DNA of 64,000 nt from Fodinicola feengrottensis (GCF_010993775.1 NZ_WOTO01000011.1:102098-166097); one strand, 5' to 3'. Positions 38,805 to 48,844 are shown, counted from the first letter of the stretch. Numbers and translations are program-made. Notes: a model not told the origin generated them from the sequence alone.

Positions 38805-40523
38805 GACCGGTCACCCGTTTCCCTGACGAGGTAGGTGTTCTTGAGTTTCTGAGCGATGGCCGCGAAAGGGCCGGCCGCCGGATCGAAGATCCGCACCCGT
38901 ACGTCGGCCGCGGTGGGATCTTCGGCGAGTGCTGGGCGAAGTCGCGGGACACCTTGGCCAGGTGCCGCAGAACGCCCGCACGGCAGGTGGCCGCCAGCTC
39001 TTCGCGTTCCGGGTCGCCGATCGGTTGGCGCAGCTCGATGTTCACGATCGGACGGGACTCGTGGTCGGCGGTCTCCACCAGCGAGAGGCTGAAGCGGCTG
39101 ATCATTTCGGCCAGCGGGTTTTCTTCGTACAGGCCGTATTCCACATCTTGTGGGTAGATGTTGGCGCCCATGTACGAAATCGTGCTGTCGGCGCGTCCGT
39201 AGAGCAGCAACAACGGCAGGCTCATCCGCTCGCCGCCGGTGGCCTCCATGGCCGCCTGCCAGCGCGCGGGCTCGCGCTTGAGGATCCGGACCACGTCCTC
39301 GTACGACCGCAGGGCCGCCTCGTCGCCGATGTTGTAACGCAGTTTTGGCTGCAGCGCGTGCGTTGACGTGACCGTGCAAAGAAGTTCGCTGCTGTTGTTG
39401 ACCTCGAGGTAGGTGTCGAGCGGGTTGTACTGGAAGATCATCGGCAGCCGTTGTTCGTCCGCGCCGATCAGCTCGGCCCGCAGCTCGGGGTCGGCGAGCA
39501 GTTCTTTGCGCAGCCACACAGTAAAACCTGTCTCGACGCCCATCCCGATGGTCAGGTCGCTGGCGCCGAAGCAGGAGCGTACGGAGGCGAACCGTTCGGT
39601 CAGGTAGTCGCGCAGTGCCTCGGTGAGCGCCTCACCGCCGACGACGCCGTGGATTTTGTACGCCGGCCAGTCAAAACCTTCGGAGTCCAGCCGGTCGCGC
39701 AGGTGCTTGAGGAACGGCGGGTACGCGGTGATCAGGTAGTCGAAGTCCGGGCCGAAATGCGCCAGGGTGTCGACGATCTTGTCCAGATCGGGACCGGTGT
39801 TCTTCACCATCGCGACTTTCAGCATCGCGATGCCGGTGTTCGTGCCGGTCGCCCACGCGCCCATCGAGAACGCGTTGATCACGAATGGCTTGCGGACCTG
39901 GAAAATCAGGCCGGTATAGCAGGCCGGTTGCGGTAGACCGCGGCCAGCTCGCGGTGGCCGCGTACCCAGTTGAACGGCCGTCCCGAGGACCCGGACGACT
40001 CGTCCACCATCGTGCCGACCAGGTCCAGCCGGCCGTTCCGGCAGCGGCTGATCTCGTCGTACGCCTGCACGTAGGTCTTCTTGCTGGTCTCCGGGAAATC
40101 CTTGCGACCGCGGAGAAAGTCGCGGTAGGCCGGCACACTGAGGGCGGCCAGCCGGCAGGTCGCCCGGGCGTGCACGCGGGCCAGCCGGCTCAGCCCGGGC
40201 CGGTAACGGCGTACCAGCCGCCGCCAGATCGCCGGATGCAGTGACGACAAGTGGTATGCCCAGGTCAGGCCGACGCAGAAGATCCGCAGGACCAGCAACA
40301 TCAGGCGTTCGGACGGCGTACGCCCGGCCAGCACCGGCTTGCTCGGCCGCGGCGTCACGTCCGGCACGTCCAGCTCCCGGTTCACCCGGTCGCGGTACGA
40401 GGTGAGGCTGTTCGACACCGTGTAGGCCGCGTGCGCTGGCAGGTCGGCTGACCGCAGGCTCGCGTAAGCGGTGGTGATCGCGTCGGAGAGATAGCTGGCG
40501 AGGGTGGGAACGAGGGAAAACAT
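38801..40523 (-). CDS. PaaK/CapK-like adenylate-forming ligase, frameshifted
   Basis: Activates a carboxylic acid with ATP, probably as an acyl- or aryl-CoA or AMP ester. ATG 40523 starts FSLVPTLASYLSDAITTAYA; the PaaK-type nucleotide loop DESSGSSGRPFNWVRGH is near residue 180. A frame change at about 39915 continues with YLITAYPPFLKHLRDRL, GGEALTEALRDYL, FGASDLTIGMGVETG and RYNIGDEAAL, with DSTISYMGANIYPQDVEYGL as the C-terminal domain motif. A second change near 38910 gives the end KLKNTYLVRETGDRS at 38801. It is the first gene of the operon and overlaps the next. Substrate unknown. Confidence 0.83.
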
Positions 40524-40635
40524 CCGCGGCGTCCGATGGTCTCGAGGCTGGCTTGCTGTCGAGTTCCATCGTTCGCGACCAGCGGCTTTGCCAGCAGCGC
40601 CAAAGACACCAGGTGCGCTGAGTACTTCTACCCGT

Positions 40636-41608
40636 TCACAGCCAACCGCGGCGACCGGCTTGCAGGCCGGCTTGGAAACGGGTCTGGGCGCCGAGGTCGG
40701 CCATGATGTCCCGAAGGTGGCGTTGGACCGTACGCGGATGCCAGCCGAGGTGACGGCCGATGGCTTCGTCGGTGAGGCCGGCGGCCAGCAGGCTCAGCAA
40801 CTGCCGGTCGCTGACCGTACGCGGCTGCCCGGTCGCCTGCGCGGGCTGGCCGGCGGAGGGTTCGTCGAAGCGGACCGGCACGGCGGTCCCCCAGATCGCT
40901 TCGAACAGCGCTATCAGCGTGTCCCAGCAGCGACGACGAGTGAATGACCAGCGCACTGTCACTGGTGGCGGGACGTTCCAGCGAGATCAGCCCGAGGGAG
41001 TCGTCGGCGATGAACATTTTGACCGGTACGCCACCGGCGACGCGCACCTCTTCGCCCTGGGCGGCGAATTCCTGTGCCACCGCGAGTCGGCCGGGCAGGT
41101 CCAGGCCGGCGGTGTCGTACACGGTCCGGTAGCGGATCCCGCGGGCCAGTGCCTCCTTTTCCACGTCGTTGGTCAGCCCGCCGGCTATATATGGCGGGCG
41201 GTCGAAGATCCGGACCTGCTCGACGGCGGCCCGCTGCACCTGCTCGCAGCGTTGAAAGACCGCCTCGGAGCTGGTCACCACCTCGACGATCTCCTCGGGC
41301 CGGGTGGCCACCCGGCGGGAGTGATAGCGCTCCATAAGGTTCTTGGCCGTCAGGCGTACCTGCTGCAGCTCCCGCTCGGCGGACCGGACCAGGACCTCCA
41401 GCGCCACATCCGGCGGGGCCGGCTGGTAGCGCACCGGCCGGCCGGACAGCCGGGAAACCAGACCCTTGGCCTCCAGCGCCACCAACGCGGTCGGCACCGC
41501 GGGACCCGGCACGCACTCGCGGATCTGCGCCACGGTGGCTGGCGACTGTTCCAGCAGAGCCAGGTAGGTCGCCTGTTCCGCTTCGGTCAGGCCGATCGCT
41601 TCCAGCAC
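40636..41608 (-). CDS. TrmB/LuxR-type transcriptional regulator, frameshifted
   Basis: The N-terminal TrmB-like winged helix (LTEAEQATYLALLEQSPATV to AKGLVSRLSGRPVRY), a central sensor region and a C-terminal LuxR helix-turn-helix. The last is in another frame after about 40935: TVSDRQLLSLLAAGLTDEAI, then HLGWHPRTVQRHLRDIMADL. This architecture is common in Streptomyces and relatives, often next to secondary-metabolite genes. It ends 113 bp before the four-gene operon on the same strand and is its most likely regulator. Confidence 0.83.
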
Positions 41609-41984
41609 CCGTCGCTCCTGTCCCGGTACGCACGCAATGCAGGGGGAATGCCTGTTGTCGTATTCACGACATTGCCGGGAAATACATCATGCCGGCTCTT
41701 TCGCCGGCTCGGGCCCGAATGCCAGCCTGAGGTGCCGGTGGTGTTAGGCGAACGCGCGCGAGACCGCAGACCAGCCAAGAAACGGGACTCGCGCGGCCAA
41801 CGTTTCGTTCGCCCATCGTCCGGTTCGAGTGCGGCGGTGGCATCGGTCCCCACCCCCAAGCCGCCGCCGCCTCGGTTTTTTCGCCGCGTTTGGACGGGCG
41901 ACTAATCGGGCGAACCGCACCGGTGGCAGCATGTCATGTCAGCCGTGAGCGGGATCACCGCCGGCATCCGGCCGGCCGGTCGCG
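41609..41984. other. Intergenic region with nested inverted repeats
   Basis: 376 bp between divergent genes. It contains GTCGT-ATTC-ACGAC (41660-41673), GCCGGC-TCTTTC-GCCGGC (41692-41709) and a larger nested pair: GGCGAACG (41747-41754) with CGCGCGAG (41755-41762) against CTCGCGCG (41788-41795) and CGTTCGCC (41806-41813). No gene is supported. A structured leader or regulator sites are possible. Confidence 0.5.
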
Positions 41985-43247
41985 ATGAGTGTGGTGCTCG
42001 CGCTGCCCGCGACCGCATCCGGTGGGCTGTCACTGCTGGTCGCCGCGGCGCGCGGCGATCGTGCTCGCCGTGCTCGTGCTCGCGGTCGTGATCATCGCGG
42101 TCATCCGGCGCCGGCGCAGTCGTACCAGCGCGAACGAGCAGACCGGGTCGGAGGTGGGCTACCAGGTCCTGCACACCGCCACGCTGCTCGCGTGTGCGTT
42201 GCGCGGCGGACTGACGCAGTACGGTGCTCAGCGCGCACTGCCGCATCTCGCGGCGCTGCTCAGCGGCCAGGCGGTGGCGCTGGCCGACCGGGATGGGCTG
42301 CTCGCCTGGTACGGACCCGGCGAGCCCGAGCACGCCACCCGGATCACCTCCTTGATGGCCGAGTCGATCGCTCGCGCGCGGCCCGCGGTGCTGCCGCCCG
42401 GCGAGCTGCGCTGCGCGGACACCGACTGCCCGTTGGGCACCGGGGTAGCGGTGCCGCTGGACCGGTCCGGCCGTACGGTCGGCGCCCTCGCCGTCCTCAC
42501 CGGCGGCGAGTCGACCGACGCGCTGGTGCTGGCCGCCGAGGAGGCCGGCCGCTGGGTGTCCGCGCAGCTCGGGTTCGCCGACGCCGACCGGCAGGCCAAA
42601 GCGTTGGCCCGCGCCGAGGTACGGGCGCTGCGGGCGCAGATCAGCCCGCACTTCATTTACAACGCGCTGTCCGCGATCGCCTCGTTCGTACGCACCGACC
42701 CGGATCGGGCCCGCGAGCTGATCGAGGAGTTCGCCGAGTTCACCCGCTACAGCTTCCGCTCGCACGGCGACTTCACCACGCTCGCCGAGAGAGCTCGGTC
42801 GATCGATCGATCGCTACCTGCTGATCGAGCGGGCCAGGTTCGGCCGCCGGCTGCAGGTCCGGATGCAGGTCGCGCCGCAGGTGCTCGGGGTGGCGGTGCC
42901 GTTCCTGTGCCTGCAGCCGCTGGTGGAGAACGCGATCCGGCACGGCCTGCCTGTCGGCCAAGCGCGGGATCGGCACGATCACCATCATCGCGTCCGACGC
43001 CGGGCCGGACTGCCTGCTGTCGGTGGAGGACGACGGCGTCGGCATGAAAGCGTCCGAGCTCGACCTGCCAGACACTTCTGGCGACATCGGGGAACATGTC
43101 GGGATGGCGAACGTGGACATCCGGCTGCGGTCGATGTTCGGGGATCGGTACGGGTTGCGGATCGACACCGCCCTCGGTGTGGGGACCAAGGTCAGCATGC
43201 GGGTGCCGCGATCCCATCCGGCCAGTGCCGGCGAGGGACGGCGATGA
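41985..43247 (+). CDS. LytS/YpdA-type sensor histidine kinase, frameshifted
   Basis: Membrane sensor kinase pairing with the LytTR regulator downstream. Two short hydrophobic segments at the N-terminus (frame change near 42055; then AIVLAVLVLAVVIIAVIRRR), then a GAF-like region (ALLSGQAVALADRDGLLAWY) and the His_kinase domain RAQISPHFIYNALSAIASFV with the phospho-acceptor His. After frame changes near 42805 and 42960 the ATPase motifs follow (PLVENAIRHGLP, then DDGVGMK). Its stop overlaps the regulator ATG. In related genomes this pair often controls a transporter; no such target is adjacent here. Confidence 0.85.
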
Positions 43248-43972
43248 ACAGCGGGCTGCGGGCGCTTGCGGTGGACGACGAGGCGCCGCAGCTGGACGAG
43301 CTGGCCTTCCTGCTGGGCGCGGATCCCCGGGTGGCCTCGGTGACCGTCGCGAGCGATGCCCTGCAGGCGCTTCGGATGCTGCGCGACGAGGGCATCGACG
43401 CGGTGTTCCTGGACATCCGGATGCCCGGCCTGGACGGCCTGGAGCTGGCCCGGGTGCTGCGCCGGTTCGTCAAGCCGCCGTCGGTGGTTTTCGTGACCGC
43501 GCACGAAGAACGCGCGGCTGACGCGTACCAGCTGGGGGCCGTGGACTACCTGCTCAAACCACTGCGGGCCGACCGCCTCGCGGAGTCGCTGCGCCGAGTG
43601 GTGGCCGCCCGCGGCGATGCCGAGGCGAGCCCGGGCACCGACGGCCGCGAAGAGGTCATCGCGGTCGAGCTGGGCGGCGTCACCCGGATGATCCACCGGT
43701 CCGCGGTGCGCTGGGTCGAGGCGCAGGGCGACTACGCCCGGCTGCACACCGCCGGCGGCTCGCACCTGATCCGTACCCCGCTGAGCGCCCTCGCCGACCG
43801 CTGGTCCGAGGCCGGTTTCGTCCGCATCCACCGGTCGTACGTGGTCGCCCTGTCGGCGATCAGCGAGCTGCGTACGACCGACTCCGGCTATGTGGTGATC
43901 GTCGACGAACTGCCGCTGCCGGTCAGCCGCCGGCACAGCCGAGCCGTACGGGACCGCCTGGTCGGCTATTGA
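43244..43972 (+). CDS. LytTR-family response regulator
   Basis: Intact 242-residue regulator. The receiver domain has acidic pocket ALAVDDEAP, phospho-Asp in VFLDIRMPGLDGLEL, and the signalling Thr/Lys in FVTAHEE and LLKPL. The C-terminal LytTR DNA-binding domain reads RWVEAQGDYARLHTAGGSHL, then FVRIHRSYVVALSAI and LPLPVSRRHSRAVRDRL. ATGA overlap with the kinase gene. No LytTR target repeat is obvious nearby. Confidence 0.92.
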   Translation: MNSGLRALAVDDEAPQLDELAFLLGADPRVASVTVASDALQALRMLRDEGIDAVFLDIRMPGLDGLELARVLRRFVKPPSVVFVTAHEERAADAYQLGAVDYLLKPLRADRLAESLRRVVAARGDAEASPGTDGREEVIAVELGGVTRMIHRSAVRWVEAQGDYARLHTAGGSHLIRTPLSALADRWSEAGFVRIHRSYVVALSAISELRTTDSGYVVIVDELPLPVSRRHSRAVRDRLVGY

Positions 43973-43983
43973 ATTGGCCGCAG

Positions 43984-44045
43984 TGTTGATGGCCGCAGTT
44001 CCTGCGGCGGCGCTGGGTTGATGGCCGCAGTTCCTGCGGCGGCGC
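43984..44045 (+). repeat. Tandem direct repeat, 33-bp period
   Basis: A 29-bp unit beginning GTTGATGGCCGCAG and ending CCTGCGGCGGCGC occurs at 43984-44012 and 44017-44045. Each copy holds a small hairpin CCGCAG-TTC-CTGCGG. It lies just after the response-regulator stop and may act as a double terminator. A partial third copy (GGCCGCAGT) precedes it. Confidence 0.8.
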
Positions 44046-44173
44046 ATCCGGTTCGCGTCGCCGGGGCGCCCAAAAACCGGGCACCCCACCGCCACGAACC
44101 TGGGCGACCTCCGGTCCGCGCGGGCGGGGTGTGGATGGAAACCCGTGTGGCTGGTTTAGCCGCGACAAGCCGT

Positions 44174-44240
44174 TGCGGCGCGAAATTGTCGTAGGTGTCT
44201 GTTTTTCTTTCCCCCTCCCTTTGAACGGGCGGGGGTGGGT
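44174..44240 (-). repeat. Intergenic hairpin-plus-tail element, copy C
   Basis: On the minus strand: hairpin 44240-44211 (ACCCACCCCCGCCC, GTTC loop, AAAGGGAGGGGG), 17 nt containing AAAAACAGACAC, tail TACGACAATTTCGCG to 44174. Nearly identical to copy B over its whole length. With the tandem repeat before it, it fills the 348-bp gap between the LytTR regulator and the methyltransferase. Confidence 0.85.
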
Positions 44241-44320
44241 CGAGAGACATGGCCAACCGCCGACCGAAGGCTCAGCGCCTGTTGGGTTTCCGTACCCAGT
44301 ACTGATGTCAGGATCGACTG

Positions 44321-45103
44321 ATGACGGTTAACGAGCAGACGTACGGGGCGGGCTGGGCCGCCGACTATGACATGATTTTCCCGGACGGGCCGGGCGTCGA
44401 CGCGACGGTCGACGCTTTGGTCGCGTACGCGGCGAAAAGTGTTGCGGCCGAGCCGGTGGCGCTGGAGCTGGGAGTGGGCACCGGGCGGGTCGCCATCCCG
44501 TTGGCCAAACGTGGCATCCGGGTGCACGGCATCGACCTGGAGCCGACGATGCTCGAGGTCCTGCGGGCGAAGCCGGCAGCGGTTGAGGTGACCGACCGGC
44601 TGACGGTGGCGGTGGGTGACATGACTGATGTCGAGACCTTCCTTACGCCTGGTGCGCCTACAAAATACGACCTGGTCTACACGGTTTTCACCACCATCTC
44701 GGCATTGCCCGACGGCGCTGCACAGAAACGCTGCGTACAGGCGGCTTCTCAGGTGCTGGCCGAACGCGGTCGTTTTGTCCTGGAAGTGGCGCTGCCGCGG
44801 CTCGACTCCTTCGACGGAGCCGGGCGTCGGTCGCGGCATGTGGGAAAGTTCGGTGACAGTCCAACAATGGAGACCGCCCGGCTCCATCTGGTGGATCAGG
44901 TCATCGAGTCGGAGATCGTGATGTTTTCACCGGACGGGCGCGTACGCGTCCAGCCGATCCATCACCGGTTCCTGTGGCCGGCCGAGCTAGACCTGATGGC
45001 CGAGGCCGCCGGGATGCGGCGGGTTTCCCTTACCCCTGGCTGGAAACCGGGTTCGTTCACGCCGTCGACGCCGCTTTATGTGGCCGAATACGTACTGGTC
45101 TGA
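44321..45103 (+). CDS. SAM-dependent methyltransferase
   Basis: Intact 260-residue class-I methyltransferase. Motif I ALELGVGTGRVAIPLAKRG near residue 48, VHGIDLEPTMLEVLR, then YDLVYTVFTTISALPDGAAQ and LAERGRFVLEVALPR. A UbiE/Methyltransf_25 type, substrate unknown. The N-terminal AGWAADYDMIFPD is typical. Start ATG 44321 with a weak ribosome site. Ends 4 bp before the convergent response regulator. Confidence 0.85.
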   Translation: MTVNEQTYGAGWAADYDMIFPDGPGVDATVDALVAYAAKSVAAEPVALELGVGTGRVAIPLAKRGIRVHGIDLEPTMLEVLRAKPAAVEVTDRLTVAVGDMTDVETFLTPGAPTKYDLVYTVFTTISALPDGAAQKRCVQAASQVLAERGRFVLEVALPRLDSFDGAGRRSRHVGKFGDSPTMETARLHLVDQVIESEIVMFSPDGRVRVQPIHHRFLWPAELDLMAEAAGMRRVSLTPGWKPGSFTPSTPLYVAEYVLV

Positions 45104-45107
45104 TCGA

Positions 45108-45746
45108 TCAGCTCTGTAGATAGTGCAGGACGGCCAGCACCCGGCGGTTGTCGTCGCCGGTCTGGGCGAGGCCGAGTTTGTCAAAGATCGCGCCGATGTG
45201 TTTGGCCACCGCGACCTCGCTGACGCGCAGGTCACGGGCGATGGCCGCGTTCGTACGGCCGGCGGCCACCCGGTGCAGGACCTGGAACTCGCGAGCGGTC
45301 AGTGTGGTCGTGCCGCGCCGGTGGGCGAGCAACCGGCGTACCACTTCCGGGTCGATGACGACCGCGCCGGCGGCGATCTGACCGATCGCCTCGACAAAGT
45401 CGGCGACGTCGGCGATCCGGTCCTTCAGCAGATAGCCGATCGCGGCTGGATGTTTTTTTTCGATCAGTTCGGCGGCGTACGTCTGGCCAACGTACTGACT
45501 CAGCACCAACACCGGCATTCCCGGCTGCTGGTCGCGGATTTCCAGCGCTGCCCGCAATCCTTCGTCCCCGTGTCCGGGCGGCATGCGTACGTCCGTGATC
45601 ACGAACTCGGGATGGTGCTCCTGGACGGCGGCGACTAGTTCCTGTGCGGTGCCGACGGCGGCGACAACGGTGTGGTCGTACTGCTGTAGCAGCGCGACCA
45701 GTCCTTCCCGCAACAGAAGGGAATCCTCGGCGATGGCAATTCTCAT
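45108..45746 (-). CDS. NarL/LuxR-family response regulator
   Basis: Intact 212-residue regulator. Receiver: IAEDSLLLREGLVALL, phospho-Asp in FVITDVRMPPGHGDEGLRAA, and GYLLKDRIADV with the Lys. DNA-binding: TLTAREFQVLHRVAAGRTNA, then RDLRVSEVAVAKHIGAIFDK. Its ATG at 45746 overlaps the kinase stop (ATGA). It belongs with the DesK-type kinase upstream. Targets unknown. Confidence 0.92.
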   Translation of the reverse strand: MRIAIAEDSLLLREGLVALLQQYDHTVVAAVGTAQELVAAVQEHHPEFVITDVRMPPGHGDEGLRAALEIRDQQPGMPVLVLSQYVGQTYAAELIEKKHPAAIGYLLKDRIADVADFVEAIGQIAAGAVVIDPEVVRRLLAHRRGTTTLTAREFQVLHRVAAGRTNAAIARDLRVSEVAVAKHIGAIFDKLGLAQTGDDNRRVLAVLHYLQS

Positions 45747-47033
45747 CGGATCGGAATGTCCAGCCGGAGCACTGTCGGACCTCCTGCCGGACTCGTCACG
45801 GTCAAGGTGCCGCCGACCGCGTCGGCGCGGTCGACCAGTCCTTGCAGCCCGGAGCCGGCGGAAATGTCCGCACCGCCCACTCCATCGTCGGTCACCACCA
45901 CAGTGAGTGTGCCCGCGATGTGCCGGCCAGTGACCACAATACGGTCGCGCCGCGCCGTGTTTTACCGCGTTTGTCAAGGCTTCCGCGACGGTGAAATAAC
46001 CGGCGGCCTCAATCGGCGCGGGAAATCGCTGTGCCGGCTCAAAATCCAGCTCGATCGGAATCGTCGCCTGGCCGGCGAGCTCGACTACGGCCGGTCCGAG
46101 GCCACGGTCGGCGAGCACCCGCGGGTGGATGCCCTGCACCAGGTCACGCAGTTCGTCGATGGTCTGTTTGGCCTGCTGGTGAGCATTTTCGACCGCTTCG
46201 AGAATCTCCGCTGAGACCTGTTCGTGCGTCAGCCGTACGCGTAGCAGCCCCAATTGCAGGGACAGCGCCAGCAATCGCTGTTGGGCACCGTCATGAAGAT
46301 CGCGCTCGATCCGCCGCCGCTCGGCCTCGAACCCGTCCACCAGCCGAGCCCGGGACCGGGTGAGGTCAGCCACCTGCCTGGCCGGATCGGGGCCTGTTGG
46401 CAACAACCTGAGGACGAGCGTCGCCCGCGCGGTCGCGGTCGTCACACGAGCAGGTAGGCCGAACCGATGCAGAGCACCAGTCCGATGAACGGGGTCAACC
46501 AGATCCAGCCGGCCAGGGCGGCGACGCCGGCTGGTACGGCACGTGCTGGCGCGACAGCGGTGATGAGCGGCCCGAACAACGTACTGGCTGTCGGCAGCAC
46601 GGTCACCGTCACCACCGTCAGATCGAAAAGCCAGAGCACGGAACCTGTCGACAGCGCAAAAAAAACAGCTCCCGCCAGGTGGCGGACTCGGTCAGCCTGG
46701 CCCGCAGCCAGGTCCGCGCACCGGGCGCTGGCGGCTCGCGGTGCGGACTGCCGGCGACCGAAAATCCCATCAGCGCCATCCGCCGCCGCTCGACTGCGGC
46801 CAGCGGAAGACCGGCCAGGCAGGCACACGGCGGTCAGCAGGCACAGTCCAATGAGGACAGGTGACAACAGAACTCCGAGGGATGTCAGCAGTACGAGCGA
46901 AATCATCGTCGCCGCACCGACCAGCGCGCCGCTGGCCTGGTAGCCGCGAGAGCGCGCGCCACGGCCAGCGTGAGGACAGGAACTGCCAAGGCGGCAGACG
47001 CAGCGCCTCCCAGCCTGTCCTCGCGTCGCTCAT
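45743..47033 (-). CDS. DesK/NarX-type sensor histidine kinase, several frame changes
   Basis: Read through three or more frame changes it is the standard actinobacterial layout. A membrane sensor domain (ATG 47033; WEALRLPPWQFL; after a change near 46945 GYQASGALVGAATMISLVLL; then helices to FIGLVLCIGSAYLLV) is joined near 46445 to the HisKA_3 segment ERRRIERDLHDGAQQRLLAL. The ATPase domain follows, with AEALTNAVKHG and, after a change near 45950, VVTDDGVGGADISAGSGLQG to the stop at 45743. It is translationally coupled to the response regulator. The signal is not predictable from the sensor domain. Confidence 0.8.
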
Positions 47034-47140
47034 CCGCCGAGACTACGACGTTTCCGGCCGGCCGCCCATACAGCTTTCTATACCCTTGCCCTGTCACCAG
47101 CGGTATTACGCCGGCGCGTACCGGGATCCAGCCTGTAGTC

Positions 47141-47749
47141 ATGCGAAAGGCAACAAGGAAGACCAAGAATCTGCTGGACATTCTGCATATCGGCAGTTCG
47201 ATCGGTTGGCTTGGCGGCGGATTCATGATGTTGACGATCAATATCGCCGGATTGCTCACGGCCGACCCACAGCTGCGGCATGCGGCTCACGAGATTGCGC
47301 ATGTCCTGGACCGCTGGCCGCTGACTGCTCTTTCGGTGACAGCGCTCGTCACCGGGGCATTACTGGGCCTGAAGACAAAATGGGGTCTGGTGCGCTATTG
47401 GTGGGTGACAATCAAACTCGTGCTGACCAGCGTCCTGCTTGTCACCACTCCGATTCTGGTCGGTGGCTGGGCTCTGGACGCTGTGTCGACGCGCAGCGGT
47501 CGACCGGGAGTGCTCGCCGATTCCGCGTATCTGGTCGATCGAGCCGAGCTGCTGGGGGCGTCGGTCAGCATCATCTCGCTGCTGACCTTCATGCTCGTAC
47601 TATCCGTGGTCAAACCATGGAAACGCATCCGGCAGCGGACCTACCTGAAGAGGGTTGAGGCCTCAGGCCAACGAGATCACGGAAAAGCGCACGGCGACGG
47701 CTTGCCGTCGACTCGACTCGGACGGCGGTGGACCGTACGTAGCCACTGA
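47141..47749 (+). CDS. DUF2269-like integral membrane protein
   Basis: About 202 residues with four hydrophobic segments: LLDILHIGSSIGWLGGGFMM, LTALSVTALVTGALLGL, WWVTIKLVLTSVLLVTTPIL and LLGASVSIISLLTFMLVLSV. The GWLGGG turn and the histidines in the first helices resemble DUF2269 membrane proteins, whose function is not known. ATG 47141 is chosen because the upstream part overlaps the divergent kinase gene and is not membrane-like. A basic cytoplasmic tail ends at 47749. Confidence 0.7.
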   Translation: MRKATRKTKNLLDILHIGSSIGWLGGGFMMLTINIAGLLTADPQLRHAAHEIAHVLDRWPLTALSVTALVTGALLGLKTKWGLVRYWWVTIKLVLTSVLLVTTPILVGGWALDAVSTRSGRPGVLADSAYLVDRAELLGASVSIISLLTFMLVLSVVKPWKRIRQRTYLKRVEASGQRDHGKAHGDGLPSTRLGRRWTVRSH

Positions 47750-47790
47750 TCTTGTTGGACCTTAATTTTTAGTTGAACATCGGTCCTCGA

Positions 47791-47858
47791 ACCCACCCCC
47801 CACCCGTCACTGGGTGGGGGCAAATCTGCCGGAGGGTACGACAGTTTCGCGCCGCACC
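47791..47858 (+). repeat. Intergenic hairpin-plus-tail element, copy D
   Basis: Hairpin ACCCACCCCCCACCC-GTCAC-TGGGTGGGGG (47791-47820), 15 nt, tail GTACGACAGTTTCGCG (47836-47858). It lies 41 bp after the DUF2269 gene. The stem bases differ from copies B and E at several places but keep pairing, evidence that the structure itself is conserved. Confidence 0.85.
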
Positions 47859-47970
47859 GGAGTTTTGGCGAAGCTGGCCGGGGGTGTGGGCGTTAAGAAT
47901 CGGCGGGCGGTGGTTAAGAACGCGTTAGGGCCGGGTCTCGTACGGCCAGAGCCGACTTAGCGTCGAAGGC

Positions 47971-48327
47971 ATGGCCGTCAGCCTGCACCTTCGTGAAGCC
48001 CACCCGGATCAACTGCGGTGGGAGTTCGGCATGGCGCTCGGATTCGCCACCGCGCTCGGCGCCACCGCCGTCACCACACTGTTCCCAGCCGCGGTGCCGT
48101 GGTGGGTGCTCGCGCTGGGCGTCGCGGCCGCGCTGGTGGTGGTCAGCCGGTGGATGTCCGTCGGAGCAGCCGCCTTCACCGCCGTCGTGGGCTGGCTCTG
48201 CGTCGAGGGCTTCCTGCTCAGCACAGACGGCACCCTGCACTGGCATGGACCGCAGGATCTGGTCGTGCTCGCCATTGGCCTGGTAGCCGTACTCGCGCTG
48301 CCGCTGTGGCACCGGCTGCGGGCCTGA
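47971..48327 (+). CDS. Small membrane protein upstream of the type VII substrates
   Basis: 118 residues, intact. A soluble N-terminus (HLREAHPDQLRWEFGMALG) is followed by three or four hydrophobic segments (TAVTTLFPAAVPWWVLALGV, AALVVVSRWMSVGAAAFTAV, then LVVLAIGLVAVLALPL). I do not recognise a family with certainty; similar small proteins are often found beside ESX-like loci. It is 155 bp before the first WXG100-like gene on the same strand. No function assigned. Confidence 0.65.
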   Translation: MAVSLHLREAHPDQLRWEFGMALGFATALGATAVTTLFPAAVPWWVLALGVAAALVVVSRWMSVGAAAFTAVVGWLCVEGFLLSTDGTLHWHGPQDLVVLAIGLVAVLALPLWHRLRA

Positions 48328-48482
48328 CCCCCGCCGAACACCGTCCGTAGTGGGCCTGAGTCGATTCTCTTTCCGCTGGTCAACGGGGGTTGCGGGGGTT
48401 TTGTACCCTGACCGGGAGTCACCCAGGTGAGAACGGCGAGGGCATCGCCGGCCGCCGCCGCCTCGACCTACTGGAGGGGTCA

Positions 48483-48831
48483 ATGACGCTCGTCAATCTC
48501 AACGAAGTCGGTGTGCTGTCGCAGTCCGGGCAGGGGTATGACACCAACGCCGGCGACCAGCACAGCGAGTCGCGGTCGTTCGTCGGCAAGATGGACGCCT
48601 CGCAGGCCGGCCTGAAGGGCTCCGCTGGTTCGTCGTTCACGAACATCTCGACGCTCTCCGGCGCCAACCTCACGCAGCTGGCCAACCACATCGCCGAACA
48701 GGCCCGCCGCGCGGTGACCACCGAGAACACCCTGGTGAACTCGGACGACGACGCCCACTCCGCGCAGCAGGGTTCGCTCGGCTCGGCGGACACCTTCACC
48801 TCCGCGCTCAGCGCGCGGCATCAACGCCTGA
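48483..48831 (+). CDS. WXG100-like (Esx) secretion substrate 1, frameshifted at the last codons
   Basis: About 115 residues. ATG 48483 with GGAGGGG upstream. Predicted helix-turn-helix hairpin: helices around residues 20-50 and 60-95, the turn at GLKGSAGSSFTN replacing the classical Trp-x-Gly. Near 48815 a one-base change restores GINA and a stop at 48831, 13 bp before the next Esx gene; otherwise the frame runs into it. The tandem arrangement next to EccC/EccD supports a secreted heterodimer partner. Family by length, position and turn, not by strict motif. Confidence 0.78.
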
Positions 48832-48844
48832 GAGGACTTCCGAC

